The notes: generated from the sequence alone by a model not told the origin. A DNA stretch of 64,000 nucleotides from an uncultured Christensenellaceae bacterium (GCA_910588645.1 CAJUOY010000007.1:23427-87426); one strand, 5' to 3'. Positions 50,288 through 58,939 are shown, counted from the first letter of the stretch. A program made the numbers and translations.

Positions 50288-51104
50288 GATTATAACCGAT
50301 TCTTCCAGCAATATCACGGTTGAAGAGGCCAAGGCTCTGGGCGTATCGTTGATGCCGCTCACAATTAACTTCGGTACGGAAGAATACCTCGACGGAATAG
50401 ATATCGGCTGTGAAGAGTTCTATAAAAAGATGCAGGATAGTAAAGAGTTCCCTCATACCTCCCAGTTGACCGAAGAACAGGTTGAAACTGCCTGCAAGGA
50501 AGCCTTTTCTCAGGGTTTCGACGAAGTGCTGCTTTTGCCCTTGGCGTCCGCGTTAAGCGGTTCCTACGAACGCTGTAAAGCGGTTGCGGGCAGAATGGAA
50601 AACGTTTACGCATACGATTGCAAGTGTACGACGGTTATGCTTAAATTGTGCGTTACCGAGGCGTTGAAAGCGGCGGCCGCGGGCGCGTCGGTGAATGAAA
50701 TCTGCGCTATGCTCGACGGGCTGAGACCTAAGCTTAAAATTTACGCTTGTTTAAACACGCTTGAAAATTTAAGGAAGGGCGGAAGGCTCTCTACCGTAAC
50801 GGCTATAATTGGTTCGGTTCTTAACATAAAGCCCGTAATAACTTTTGCGTTGGACGGCAAGGTGGAAATGATTTCCAAGCAGTTCGGTATGAATAAATCT
50901 ATAAGCTGGGTTGCCGCAAAGACTGATAAGAGCAAGATCGACTTTACCAAGCCCGTTTATCTCATTTATACCCAAAACGATAAAAACGCGGATATTCTTG
51001 CTTCCAAAATCGGTTTGGAGTATTCGGAAAAGAGCAATATCTGCCCCGTTATAGGTACGCACATAGGCGTGGACGCCGCAGGTATCGTGTTTGCGGAGAA
51101 ATAA
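50280..51104 (+). CDS. DegV-family fatty-acid-binding protein
   Basis: A protein of 274 residues. The start KIITDSSSNITVEEAKALGV, then YLDGIDI, FPHTSQLT, LSGSYERCKAV and LRKGGRLS (the glycine/serine loop near residue 163), are DegV hallmarks. DegV/FakB proteins bind fatty acids and deliver them to the kinase FakA for phospholipid synthesis. FakA is not in this window. AAAGGAG is the ribosome binding site, lying within the marR end. A terminator follows. Confidence 0.93.
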   Translation: MIKIITDSSSNITVEEAKALGVSLMPLTINFGTEEYLDGIDIGCEEFYKKMQDSKEFPHTSQLTEEQVETACKEAFSQGFDEVLLLPLASALSGSYERCKAVAGRMENVYAYDCKCTTVMLKLCVTEALKAAAAGASVNEICAMLDGLRPKLKIYACLNTLENLRKGGRLSTVTAIIGSVLNIKPVITFALDGKVEMISKQFGMNKSISWVAAKTDKSKIDFTKPVYLIYTQNDKNADILASKIGLEYSEKSNICPVIGTHIGVDAAGIVFAEK

Positions 51105-51135
51105 TTCAACGGACAAAATTCTACAAAAAACGTTC

Positions 51136-51166
51136 AAAACGTCGCAATTACTGCGACGTTTTTGTT
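51136..51166 (+). terminator. Intrinsic terminator of the MarR-DegV operon
   Basis: AAAACGTCGCA (51136-51146) pairs with TGCGACGTTTT (51152-51162) around ATTAC, then TGTTG. Confidence 0.88.
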
Positions 51167-51193
51167 GTACGGCGAGTTAATTTGGGAAAAATG

Positions 51194-51222
51194 TTTACTT
51201 TTCGGTATTTTGTTGTTATAAT
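51194..51222 (+). promoter_or_regulatory. Promoter of the CvpA-like gene
   Basis: TTTACT (51194-51199), a 17-base spacer and a perfect TATAAT (51217-51222). GAGG lies 6 bases before the ATG at 51257. Confidence 0.75.
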
Positions 51223-51256
51223 TAAACCGTAAAGTGACAATATTTACGAGGTAGAT

Positions 51257-51823
51257 ATGATATTAGCGGATTGGATAGCGCTCGCAATGGTCGTGGTGTT
51301 TCTGGCATTGGGCGCGCTCATAGGGTTCGGGAAGGGACTTAAATTCTTCACGAGCGGAATATTCGGGATAGTTATAAGCGTGCTCATATGCGCGCTTATA
51401 GGAACGGTGTTTTTGGACGTCGGATTCGTGGGCGATCTTTTGGGTAAGCTTGCGGAGAACTGGGCGCACATAGAGTTCCTTAAAACCATTCATCTGGAAG
51501 TCATCATCTATTACGTAATTATGTTCGTAATAGTTCAGATAGCAAGAATAATCGTAGTGGTGGTTATAAAACAGATCCTCGAAAGCGAAAATATTTTAAT
51601 GAAAATAGTCAATAAATCGCTCGGCGCGGTGTTCTTCTTGGGACTGGGATTTCTCATAGTTATGCTCATAGTCAAAATTATAGGCTGGGTGGGAGGCGAT
51701 ACCGCGATGAACCTATACAACGGCCTTGCGGGAAGCGTGTTCAGACTCGACGTTGTGTTCGAGTATATGAATCCCGAGTGGGCGGAAAAAGAACTGGCGT
51801 TGTTGAAAATTCTTTTACATTAA
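51257..51823 (+). CDS. CvpA-family membrane protein
   Basis: A protein of 188 residues with four hydrophobic helices. The start DWIALAMVVVFLALGALIGF, then GKGLKF, fits the CvpA family (colicin V production-type, also linked to envelope homeostasis). A helix with charged Gln/Glu (VVIKQILESENILMKIVNK) joins two membrane hairpins. Its function in Clostridia is not settled. It is a single gene between promoter and terminator. Confidence 0.8.
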   Translation: MILADWIALAMVVVFLALGALIGFGKGLKFFTSGIFGIVISVLICALIGTVFLDVGFVGDLLGKLAENWAHIEFLKTIHLEVIIYYVIMFVIVQIARIIVVVVIKQILESENILMKIVNKSLGAVFFLGLGFLIVMLIVKIIGWVGGDTAMNLYNGLAGSVFRLDVVFEYMNPEWAEKELALLKILLH

Positions 51824-51830
51824 TAAAACT

Positions 51831-51863
51831 TACCCGCAGGCTTTTGCCCGCGGGTATTTTTTT
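51831..51863 (+). terminator. Intrinsic terminator of the CvpA-like gene
   Basis: TACCCGC-A-GGC (51831-51841) pairs with GCC-C-GCGGGTA (51846-51856) around TTTT, then TTTTTTTG. Confidence 0.88.
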
Positions 51864-51888
51864 GTATTTTGTCGCATATCGTATTATT

Positions 51889-52236
51889 ATGGAAGTAACT
51901 TATTCCGCTTTAAAGCAAAAGGACGTAATAAATCTTGTTGACGGCAAGCATTTGGGTAAAGTATGCGATATTACTTTTACTTTCCCGGAGAACAAGGTAC
52001 AGGGATTTACCGTTACAGGTTGCAAGGGTTTCCGCTTTTCAAAGCAGGAAATTTTTCTGCCCATAAAGGACGTAGTAAAAATCGGCGCGGACGCCGTGCT
52101 TGTTAAGCTCGGTAAAGAGGAGAAGCCCGACTGTCCGCCGTCCAAACCCGATTGTCCTCCGAAATGCCCGCCGCCCTGTCCTCCGTGTCCGCCACAGTTC
52201 GGCGGCGGCCGCAGGGACTACGGCGAGTACGAATAA
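51889..52236 (+). CDS. YlmC/YmxH-family sporulation protein (PRC-barrel) with Cys-Pro tail
   Basis: A protein of 115 residues. A PRC-barrel domain (about 1-80) reads VTYSALKQKDVINLVDGKHL, then GKVCDITFTF and EIFLPIKDVVKIGADAVLVK, as in the YlmC/YmxH sporulation family. A short C-terminal tail (about 84-104) is made of Cys-Pro units (DCPPSKPDCPPKCPPPCPPC), with six cysteines that could form disulphides or bind metal. The ATG at 51889 has no Shine-Dalgarno site. Possible -10 boxes (TATTAT) overlap or lie very close to it, so the promoter is unclear. Confidence 0.82.
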   Translation: MEVTYSALKQKDVINLVDGKHLGKVCDITFTFPENKVQGFTVTGCKGFRFSKQEIFLPIKDVVKIGADAVLVKLGKEEKPDCPPSKPDCPPKCPPPCPPCPPQFGGGRRDYGEYE

Positions 52237-52237
52237 A

Positions 52238-52615
52238 TTAAAATACGTTTTCAAGTTTAACGGTGTATGCGTCGGGCAGGTTTTTGGCAATCTCCTTTAA
52301 AACTTCAACTTTGCCGAGAGCAAGCTCATAGTTCTTGTCGTGCAAAAGTCCGCAGCATTCGCTCAGCCAATAGTCTATATAGGAGATGTCGTTGTGGGGT
52401 ATGAAAATGTGTAGTTTCGATTTCTTGTCAACCCACATAGCGCGCACGGCGTAACCGTCCTCGGCAGTCGCCGTCTCGTCGTCAATCTTTACGTACAGCG
52501 CGTCGAGCACGTCGTAAAATTCGGAAAACTGTTTTCCGAGGTACCACTGCGTGAAAATGAAAAAGCCAATGCAGAGCAATATGGCGATCAGCGTGTAAAC
52601 AATCGACTTTACCAT
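52238..52615 (-). CDS. DUF4363 membrane-anchored protein
   Basis: A protein of 125 residues. One N-terminal helix (4-24) is followed by a soluble helical domain with the DUF4363 pattern (FSEFYDVLDALYVKIDDETATAEDG...WLSECCGLLHDKNYELALGK). The family is usually encoded directly after DUF421 genes, as here with a 7-base overlap. Its function is unknown; a role in spore or membrane integrity is suggested by the partner. Confidence 0.85.
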   Translation of the reverse strand: MVKSIVYTLIAILLCIGFFIFTQWYLGKQFSEFYDVLDALYVKIDDETATAEDGYAVRAMWVDKKSKLHIFIPHNDISYIDYWLSECCGLLHDKNYELALGKVEVLKEIAKNLPDAYTVKLENVF

Positions 52616-53283
52616 TTACCGTTTACCTCGACCTGTAAAATTTTATATTTTTCTCCGCGTTTCTGGAAGTATACTCGCCCTTCGCCGTTGACCGTCATAG
52701 CAACGACTTCCTTTAACTTGGCATTCTGTTCTTGCAGAAACTTTTTAAGCTCGTCGCCGCCGAAACCGCAGCGCACGAGGTTTTTTTTGTCCGCTTTGCC
52801 CCTGTCTATGAGCGTGAGTGAAATTGAATTGGAGGCCTTTTCCTCCTTTTCTAGCGCGGAGAACGAGCCGTTTGCTTCATACAGTCCGTAATAAACATCG
52901 TCCAGGTTGAAATATCCCGCAACGCGCATACTCTCTATCAGATCGCCCACGTCCAAATTGTTCTTTTTGAGTTGAAACTCGTCTATTCCGTTTTTATTTA
53001 TGACGACCGAAGGCTTGCCGCTGACTATGTTTTTGACGGGCTTGAACCAAAGTTCCAAAAGCCAGACGACCTGATGTAAAATAAATATCGTGACTATTGC
53101 TATTACTCCGTATAGCAGGGGTATGGAGCTGTCCGCCATAGGAATGCAGGCAAGCTCGGCAATTACAAGGCTTATTACAAATTCGAAGGGCTGCATTTCG
53201 CCTATCTGGCTCTTGCCCATAAGCCTCATTATAAATAACAGTACTATAAAGATTATCGCCGTACGAATGAAAATAAGTGCCAT
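52609..53283 (-). CDS. DUF421 (YetF-family) membrane protein
   Basis: A protein of 224 residues. Three helices cover residues 1-80, with the family motif RLMGKSQIGEMQPFEFVISL, then VIAELACIPMAD. A soluble C-terminal domain contains KPSVVINKNGIDEFQLKKNNLDV as two blocks and MRVAGYFNLDDVYYGLYEANG. YetF-family proteins are widespread in spore formers, and several in Bacillus are forespore genes. The ATG at 53283 has no Shine-Dalgarno site and lies 5 bases after a sigma-G-like -10 element. It pairs with DUF4363. Confidence 0.88.
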   Translation of the reverse strand: MALIFIRTAIIFIVLLFIMRLMGKSQIGEMQPFEFVISLVIAELACIPMADSSIPLLYGVIAIVTIFILHQVVWLLELWFKPVKNIVSGKPSVVINKNGIDEFQLKKNNLDVGDLIESMRVAGYFNLDDVYYGLYEANGSFSALEKEEKASNSISLTLIDRGKADKKNLVRCGFGGDELKKFLQEQNAKLKEVVAMTVNGEGRVYFQKRGEKYKILQVEVNGKW

Positions 53284-53288
53284 AAAAT

Positions 53289-53317
53289 CAGTATAGGCAA
53301 ATTAATGGGCAATATTC
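53289..53317 (-). promoter_or_regulatory. Possible sigma-G promoter of the YetF-family operon, leaderless
   Basis: Minus-strand GAATA (53313-53317), a 17-base spacer and TATACTG (53289-53295). The -35 fits sigma-G; the -10 is only partly CATNNTA-like and could equally serve sigma-A (TATACT). The ATG follows after 5 bases. Confidence 0.45.
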
Positions 53318-53357
53318 TTGATTATTGACGGGCGTTATGTTAAAATTGTTTTTGTCT

Positions 53358-54515
53358 ATGACGCTTGAAGAAATTATGTCAAAGCTCGGCGAATTGTCCT
53401 TGAAAGGAATGGATTTCGGACCGGAAAGGACGCGTTCGATACTGGATAAGTTGGGTTCGCCGGATAAAAAATTAAAGATAATTCATATTGCCGGTTCCAA
53501 CGGCAAGGGTACCGTCGCGGAGTTTACGTCCCGTATTTTAAAAGAGGCGGGCGAACGTGCGGGAACGTACACCTCGCCCGAGGTTTACGGGTATTTTTCA
53601 CGCTTTAAAATCGACTGCGAAGATATAAGTGAAGATCTCTTTGTAAAAGCTTTCGGGGACGCGCTTTCCGTTGCGGGCAACGCTACGCGTTTCGAGGTTG
53701 AGACGGCTGCCGCGCTATATGCGTTTAATCTTGCGGGGTGCCGTTACGCCGTTTTAGAATGTGGACTGGGCGGAAGAGAGGACGCGACGAACGCCGTCTG
53801 CGACAATACCGTTGCGCTCATATCGTCCGTAAGCTTGGAACACACCGACGTGCTCGGCGGGGATATTGAAAGCATATGCCGCCATAAGGCGGGAATAATA
53901 AAGAACGGCCCCGCATTTTTCGGTTGTTGCATAGAGGAGCCTGCCCGCGGGATATTGAAGTCCTACGGAGCCGAAGTCGCCCGTACGGAGCTTATAAAGG
54001 ATTATAGAATTTCGCCCGACGGGGAAGTCCGCAGGGGAAACGCGGCGCTTGCCGCGGCGGCTGCCCGCGCCCTCGGAATAGGTGAAAAAGCTATTGAGGC
54101 GGGACTTGAAAAAGCACCCTCGGAGGGGCGGTGCGAGGAAATTTTTGCGGGCGGTAAAAGATATATATTGGACGGGGCGCATAATCCCGAAGCTTTCAAG
54201 CCTCTTGCCGAGCTACTTTCGAGCACGGCGGAAGTTAAGGAAATTATTTACGGCTGTCTGTCCGATAAGGACGTAGACGGCTGTCTGGAAAAGTTGCGCG
54301 GGCTTGCGGATAGAATTACGGCCGTAAAACCTGAAAGCCCACGGGCAATGGATATAAAAAAAATAACAGCCGCGTGCAGGCGGTGTTTCGATAACGTTTG
54401 CGAGGCGGACGGCGTAGCCGGGGCTCTCGGAAGAGCGGAGGCGGAAACGGTCGTTGTGTGCGGTTCTTTCACTCTTTTAAAGGAGGCAAAAAATTGGATA
54501 GAGAAAAAGTTATAG
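53358..54515 (+). CDS. folC: Folylpolyglutamate/dihydrofolate synthase
   Basis: A protein of 385 residues of the Mur ligase fold. The P-loop is HIAGSNGKGTVAEF, and the omega-loop TYTSPEVYGYFSRF follows. The metal/ATP motif is VLECGLGGREDATNAV, and DGAHNPEAFKPL marks the C-terminal domain. It adds glutamate to (dihydro)folates, retaining them in the cell. The ATG at 53358 matches the family start (MTLEEIM...GMDFGPERTRSIL); no ribosome binding site is obvious. It is the first gene of the folC-folE-folP-folBK operon and overlaps folE by 22 bases. Confidence 0.92.
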   Translation: MTLEEIMSKLGELSLKGMDFGPERTRSILDKLGSPDKKLKIIHIAGSNGKGTVAEFTSRILKEAGERAGTYTSPEVYGYFSRFKIDCEDISEDLFVKAFGDALSVAGNATRFEVETAAALYAFNLAGCRYAVLECGLGGREDATNAVCDNTVALISSVSLEHTDVLGGDIESICRHKAGIIKNGPAFFGCCIEEPARGILKSYGAEVARTELIKDYRISPDGEVRRGNAALAAAAARALGIGEKAIEAGLEKAPSEGRCEEIFAGGKRYILDGAHNPEAFKPLAELLSSTAEVKEIIYGCLSDKDVDGCLEKLRGLADRITAVKPESPRAMDIKKITAACRRCFDNVCEADGVAGALGRAEAETVVVCGSFTLLKEAKNWIEKKL

Positions 54516-55039
54516 ACGCGGTAAAGCAACTCCTGGAAGCCCTTGGCGAGGATACGTCGAGGGAGGGGCTGAAAGAGACTCCCCGTCGGGTTGCGGACGC
54601 GTATGCGGAGCTGTTGTCAGGCGAAGGCAAAACCGCGGAGGAGCATCTTTCCCGAACGTTCGAAAGCGATTGCGGGGATATGGTGGTAGAGCGCGACATA
54701 TATTTTTCGTCAACCTGCGAACATCACCTTATGCCCTTTTTCGGTAAAATCGCAATAGCATATATTCCCGACGGAAAGGTTGTAGGGCTTTCCAAACTTG
54801 CCCGCACCGTGGACGTGTTTGCAAGGAGATTGCAATTACAGGAGAGGCTCACCGCGCAGATCGCGCGGGAGATTATGCGCTGTCTCAAACCAAAGGGCGT
54901 ATTCGTCGTATGCGAAGCCGAGCATACCTGTATGACTTGCCGCGGCGTAAAGAAAGCGGGAAGCGTCACTGTTACGAGCTGTATGCTGGGCGAATTCGGC
55001 GAAGACCGCAGACGAGAGGTGTTGAGACTTTTAAAATGA
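54494..55039 (+). CDS. folE: GTP cyclohydrolase I
   Basis: A protein of 181 residues. The zinc and substrate residues stand in STCEHHLMPFFGK and EAEHTCMTCRGVKK, with IPDGKVVGLSKLAR and RLQLQERLT between them. It converts GTP to dihydroneopterin triphosphate, the first step of folate synthesis and also a source for queuosine precursors (compare queH in this window). The TTG at 54494 has AGGAGG 7 bases upstream. It overlaps folP by 4 bases. Confidence 0.95.
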   Translation: MDREKVIDAVKQLLEALGEDTSREGLKETPRRVADAYAELLSGEGKTAEEHLSRTFESDCGDMVVERDIYFSSTCEHHLMPFFGKIAIAYIPDGKVVGLSKLARTVDVFARRLQLQERLTAQIAREIMRCLKPKGVFVVCEAEHTCMTCRGVKKAGSVTVTSCMLGEFGEDRRREVLRLLK

Positions 55040-55830
55040 AGATAGGCAACAGGACTTTTGAAAACTACACTTACGTAATGGCAATAATAAACCTCACTCC
55101 CGACAGCTTTTGGTCGGCCAGCAGACATACGGCGGACGACGTTCTTTTTGCTGTGGACAGGGCAGTGCGACAGGGCGCGTCGGTCATAGATCTGGGCGCG
55201 CAGTCTACAAGGCCCGGGTACGGCGAGGTCGGCGCGGAAGAGGAGATAAGGCGTTTCGAAATACCTTTGCGGCTCGTAAAGGAAAGGTTCGATATTCCCG
55301 TTTCGGTGGATACTTATTTTTCAAGGAGCGCGCGCGCCGCGCTCGAACTTGGCGCGGATATGATTAACGACGTGTGGGGCTTTCGCCGCGACGATAAAAT
55401 GGCAGCTACTGTTGCGGAGTTCAAAGCTTCCGCCTGTCTTATGCACAATGCGGAGACCGCTCTCAGCGGCGACATCTGGAAGCCCGTAATTAAATTTTTA
55501 AACGAAAGCGCGGACCTTGCCGTCGCCGCGGGCGTGGATAGGGAAAAAATAATTTTGGACGGCGGGATAGGCTTTGCGAAATCGCGCGAACAGAATCACG
55601 AGCTTTTAAACGGCTATGAAAAGCTGTCGGAATGCGGTTATCCTCTTCTCTTGGGGACAAGCCGTAAGTCGATGTTCGGCGGCGTTCCCGAAGAAAGGCT
55701 GGCTCCTACTCTGGAAAGTACGAGACTCGCCGTAAAAAAAAGAGTGCTGTTTGTGCGCGTCCACGACGTGGAGGAAAACGTCAGGACAATAAGAGAAGCT
55801 TACGACGCAATTCGGGAGGGGGACAAATGA
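55036..55830 (+). CDS. folP: Dihydropteroate synthase
   Basis: A protein of 264 residues, a TIM barrel that joins the pterin pyrophosphate to p-aminobenzoate. MAIINLTPDSFWS, IDLGAQSTRPGYG, INDVWGFR, GGIGFAKSREQN, LLLGTSRKS and FVRVHDVEEN are all present; the usual GGxSTRPG loop begins GAQ here. It overlaps folE and the folBK fusion by 4 bases each, so it is tightly coupled. Confidence 0.93.
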   Translation: MKIGNRTFENYTYVMAIINLTPDSFWSASRHTADDVLFAVDRAVRQGASVIDLGAQSTRPGYGEVGAEEEIRRFEIPLRLVKERFDIPVSVDTYFSRSARAALELGADMINDVWGFRRDDKMAATVAEFKASACLMHNAETALSGDIWKPVIKFLNESADLAVAAGVDREKIILDGGIGFAKSREQNHELLNGYEKLSECGYPLLLGTSRKSMFGGVPEERLAPTLESTRLAVKKRVLFVRVHDVEENVRTIREAYDAIREGDK

Positions 55831-56627
55831 GCTGCGTTTTTATTCGCGGACTCGAGGTTACGGCCTGTCACGGAGTTCACGACAGCGAAAAAGTAATTCC
55901 GCAAAAGTTTGTGTTCGACGCCGATATAGAAACGGATTTTTACGGAGCGGCGAAGGGCGACAGTCTTTCGGGTACTGTAAATTATTCAGCAGTGTGCGAC
56001 GTCATTGCGCGGACTGCGACCGAAAAATCATACGATCTTATAGAAACTCTCGCCTATGCCTGTGCGGCGGCGGTACTCGAAGATAGGAACGCAAGAGGTT
56101 TAAAGCTTACGGTTTACAAGCCCCAGGCGCCTGTAAAGCACAAATTCGCCACCGTGGGCGTAACGCTGGAACTTAAAAAGGAGCGAGTGATTTTGTCTAT
56201 GGGCTCGTCGATAGGCGATAAAAAAGGATACCTCGACAGCGGGTTAAAGCTCCTTGAGGGAACGCCCGGAATAAGGGTGGTAAAAGTATCCTCGTATATC
56301 GAGACAGAACCTTACGGCGGCGTTGCCGAAAATAAGTTCATAAACTGCGCGGCGGAAATAGAAACCTGGCTTCCGCCCGAAAAACTGCTTGAAGAAATAC
56401 ACCGCATAGAGGCGGAGTGCGGCAGGGAACGCACTGTTCATTGGGGGGACAGGACTCTTGACGTGGATATCGTATTTTACGGCAAGAGGGTAATTTGCGA
56501 GGATGATCTTCAAGTGCCCCATCCCGAGTATTCCGCGCGCGATTTTGTGATGAAACCTTTAAACGAGATAATTCCCGACTTTATCTGCCCCGTTTTCAAA
56601 AAAAAGATACGGGATATCAGGTTTTAA
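55827..56627 (+). CDS. folBK: Bifunctional dihydroneopterin aldolase / HPPK
   Basis: A protein of 266 residues that fuses two consecutive folate enzymes. Residues 1-118 are FolB (IRGLEVTACHGVHDSEKVIPQ as two blocks, YDLIETLAYACAA, KPQAPVKHKFATVGV). Residues 122-266 are FolK (ILSMGSSIGDKKGYLDSGLK, SSYIETEPYGG, FINCAAEIET, then the signature RTVHWGDRTLDVDIVFYG). The typical FolK HPxYxxRDFVMKPL end is PHPEYSARDFVMKPLNEI. It ends the operon. Confidence 0.94.
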   Translation: MSCVFIRGLEVTACHGVHDSEKVIPQKFVFDADIETDFYGAAKGDSLSGTVNYSAVCDVIARTATEKSYDLIETLAYACAAAVLEDRNARGLKLTVYKPQAPVKHKFATVGVTLELKKERVILSMGSSIGDKKGYLDSGLKLLEGTPGIRVVKVSSYIETEPYGGVAENKFINCAAEIETWLPPEKLLEEIHRIEAECGRERTVHWGDRTLDVDIVFYGKRVICEDDLQVPHPEYSARDFVMKPLNEIIPDFICPVFKKKIRDIRF

Positions 56628-56662
56628 CGGGAATAAGTAACCTATATTGAAAATTTTGAACA

Positions 56663-56702
56663 TTGCTCCTTAAATATGATAAAAAGGAGCAAAATTTATT
56701 TG
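56663..56702 (+). terminator. Probable terminator of the folate operon
   Basis: TTGCTCCTT (56663-56671) pairs with AAGGAGCAA (56684-56692) around a 12-base loop. The following AATTTATTTG is only a modest U-tract. Confidence 0.55.
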
Positions 56703-56717
56703 TGCAATTTGCACAAA
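56699..56717. promoter_or_regulatory. 19-base palindrome upstream of ppx
   Basis: TTTGTGCAATTTGCACAAA is a perfect odd-length palindrome (TTTGTGCAA, T, TTGCACAAA). It lies 16 bases before the -35 box of the ppx promoter, a typical position for an activator or repressor dimer. Confidence 0.5.
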
Positions 56718-56732
56718 ATTTTTTAAAAAAAC

Positions 56733-56761
56733 TGTACAAAACAAATAACTTGTGCTATACT
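56733..56761 (+). promoter_or_regulatory. Promoter of the ppx gene
   Basis: TGTACA (56733-56738), a 17-base spacer and TATACT (56756-56761). Confidence 0.6.
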
Positions 56762-56821
56762 TATAAAATCAAAGATATAGTATTTTTTTAAGGCGTTCTC
56801 ATTGAACGTTGGGTGGATATT

Positions 56822-58336
56822 TTGGAAAAAATCGGTATTATAGATCTTGGCTCGAATTCCGCAAGACTGGTAATAGTAAATCTCTTTGCCGACGGCTACT
56901 TTATGGTAGTGGACGAATTAAAGGAGAGCGTAAGGCTTGGCCAGGATATGGAGAGAGACGGGTTTTTGAAACCCGCAAGAGTTGCGGAAACAATTAAAAC
57001 TTTGAAAATGTTCCGCAAACTTTGCGAGACGAGCGGAGTTACCCGCATAATTGCGGTTGCCACGGAAGCGGTAAGACGCGCTAAAAACCAGCGCAGTTTT
57101 CTCGATGAAATTCAGGCGACCTGCGGGATAAAGATACGCGTGCTTTCCGCCGAGGAAGAGGCGGTGCTCGTATACCGCGGAGTTATAAATACAATGGATA
57201 TACCCAAGGGTATTATTCTCGAAATAGGCGGCGGTTCCACCAAGATAATTTATTACAACCGCAGAAATATGCTCAACTACGTCACTCTTCCTTTCGGCGC
57301 GGTAACGCTTACGGGAATGTTTTCCGGCGAGGACGTAAAGCCGGAAGAGCAGGCGGCAAAGATAGAGGAATTTTTTACCGCACAGCTTGAAAATATCGAT
57401 TGGCTTAAAGAGCTGGATCCCGACGTACAGATGATAGGTGTTGGCGGCTCGTTCAGAAATCTTTTCAAAATAACCAAAATGGTTCACAAGTATCCTTTGG
57501 ATACCGTGCATAACTACAAGATGCCCGTGGACGATTTTTCACCCATATACGATATGATCAAGGTTCTCGACCTTGACAGAAAGAAGAAAATCAAGGGGCT
57601 TTCCTCCGAGCGCGCGGATATACTTCCCGCGGCGTTGGCGGTCATCAGATCGTTTATCAATTACCTCAACGTGGAGCAGTTCACTTTCTCGGGCGCGGGC
57701 TTGAGAGAGGGCATAATGTTCAATCAGGCTCTTCCTATGACCATAGAAAAGCCCATAGCGGACGTTTTAAACTATTCTCTTACCACTCTCGTCAAATATT
57801 ACGACTGCGAAGAAAAGCACGTCGAACACGTTGTAAATTTAAGCATTCAACTCTTCAAACAGCTCAGGGTGCTGCATAAATTCCCCAGGCAGTATCTCAA
57901 GATCCTAAAAGTCGCGGCAATGCTGCACGACTGCGGAATGAGAATAAAATACTATAATCATCAACGGCACAGTTGGTATATGATACTCAATTCCACCCTG
58001 TACGGGGTAACGCACAGGGAGATTGTGCTTGCGGCTTTCACCGCTTGCTGTCATAAGAAAGAGGATATAAACGCTTACGACTGGGCAAGATACCGCGATA
58101 TCGTTTCCGAGGACGATCTTGAAATCGTCAAGAAACTGGGCGTTATGCTCAGAATAGCGGAGAGCCTCGACAGGGCCGATTCCGGTACGATAAAGAGCAT
58201 TAACTGCGACATACTCGGCGATTCCGTCATTATGAAGACGGAAGTCGAGGGCGACGCAACTTTGGAAATAAAGAACGCGCTGTCGGCTTCGACCGAGTTC
58301 AGAAAAGCTTTCCATAAAAATCTGGAAATACTTTGA
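56822..58336 (+). CDS. ppx: Ppx/GppA phosphatase with C-terminal HD domain
   Basis: A protein of 504 residues. The N-terminal ASKHA-type Ppx/GppA domain has IGIIDLGSNSARLVIV, VATEAVRRAKN, LSAEEEAVLVYRGV, ILEIGGGSTKIIY and VGGSFRNLFK. The C-terminal helical domain (about 310-504) has the HD-type MLHDCGMRIKYYNHQRHSWY. These enzymes degrade polyphosphate or pppGpp and so link stress and phosphate status. The TTG at 56822 follows GGGTGG by 5 bases; the GTG at 56813 is the alternative start and adds three residues. Confidence 0.9.
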   Translation: MEKIGIIDLGSNSARLVIVNLFADGYFMVVDELKESVRLGQDMERDGFLKPARVAETIKTLKMFRKLCETSGVTRIIAVATEAVRRAKNQRSFLDEIQATCGIKIRVLSAEEEAVLVYRGVINTMDIPKGIILEIGGGSTKIIYYNRRNMLNYVTLPFGAVTLTGMFSGEDVKPEEQAAKIEEFFTAQLENIDWLKELDPDVQMIGVGGSFRNLFKITKMVHKYPLDTVHNYKMPVDDFSPIYDMIKVLDLDRKKKIKGLSSERADILPAALAVIRSFINYLNVEQFTFSGAGLREGIMFNQALPMTIEKPIADVLNYSLTTLVKYYDCEEKHVEHVVNLSIQLFKQLRVLHKFPRQYLKILKVAAMLHDCGMRIKYYNHQRHSWYMILNSTLYGVTHREIVLAAFTACCHKKEDINAYDWARYRDIVSEDDLEIVKKLGVMLRIAESLDRADSGTIKSINCDILGDSVIMKTEVEGDATLEIKNALSASTEFRKAFHKNLEIL

Positions 58337-58387
58337 AAAGGTGCCGCTTTAAAAGCGGCATTAAACATATAACAGCGGATAAAACAT

Positions 58388-58939
58388 ATGAAATACGTGC
58401 TTGCAAGCGCGTCTCCGAGAAGGCGGGAGCTTTTAAAGCAGATTATAGACGATTTCGAGATCTGCCCTGCGGAGGCCGAAGAAAAAGTAAATTTATCTCT
58501 TTTCCCCGATCAGATTGCCTGCGCCCTTGCGGAGAGCAAGTGCGACGAGGCGTTCCGAAAGTACCCCGAGGCGACCGTTATCGGTTGCGATACGATAGTC
58601 GTCTTTCAAAATGAAATTTTGGGCAAGCCCAAGGACAGGGAGGACGCATTCAATACCCTGAAAAAGCTTTCGGGCAGGACGCACTACGTTATTACGGGCG
58701 TATGCGTAAGAAACAAGTTTAAAAAACTGGTTGAGTTCGATACCACGGAAGTTAAGTTCAATACCCTTACAGACGAATTTATCGAAAAATATATAGCCAC
58801 GGGTTCGCCGATGGACAAGGCGGGGAGTTACGGAATACAGGACGGCGGGGTAGTAAAAGAATATTTCGGCAGTTATACCAACGTTGTGGGGCTGCCCGTT
58901 ACACTAACGAAAAAACTTATTGACGGAGTACTTGAATGA
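58388..58939 (+). CDS. maf: Maf-family nucleoside triphosphate pyrophosphatase
   Basis: A protein of 183 residues. Motifs are LASASPRRRELLKQI, EEKVNLSL, ALAESKCDEA, VIGCDTIVV, LGKPKDREDA, TGSPMDKAGSYGIQ and NVVGLP. Maf proteins hydrolyse non-canonical or surplus nucleoside triphosphates (dTTP/UTP type) and affect septum formation. The gene overlaps the MreB-like gene by 4 bases, the conserved maf-mreB order of many Bacillota. It has only a weak ribosome binding site. Confidence 0.94.
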   Translation: MKYVLASASPRRRELLKQIIDDFEICPAEAEEKVNLSLFPDQIACALAESKCDEAFRKYPEATVIGCDTIVVFQNEILGKPKDREDAFNTLKKLSGRTHYVITGVCVRNKFKKLVEFDTTEVKFNTLTDEFIEKYIATGSPMDKAGSYGIQDGGVVKEYFGSYTNVVGLPVTLTKKLIDGVLE

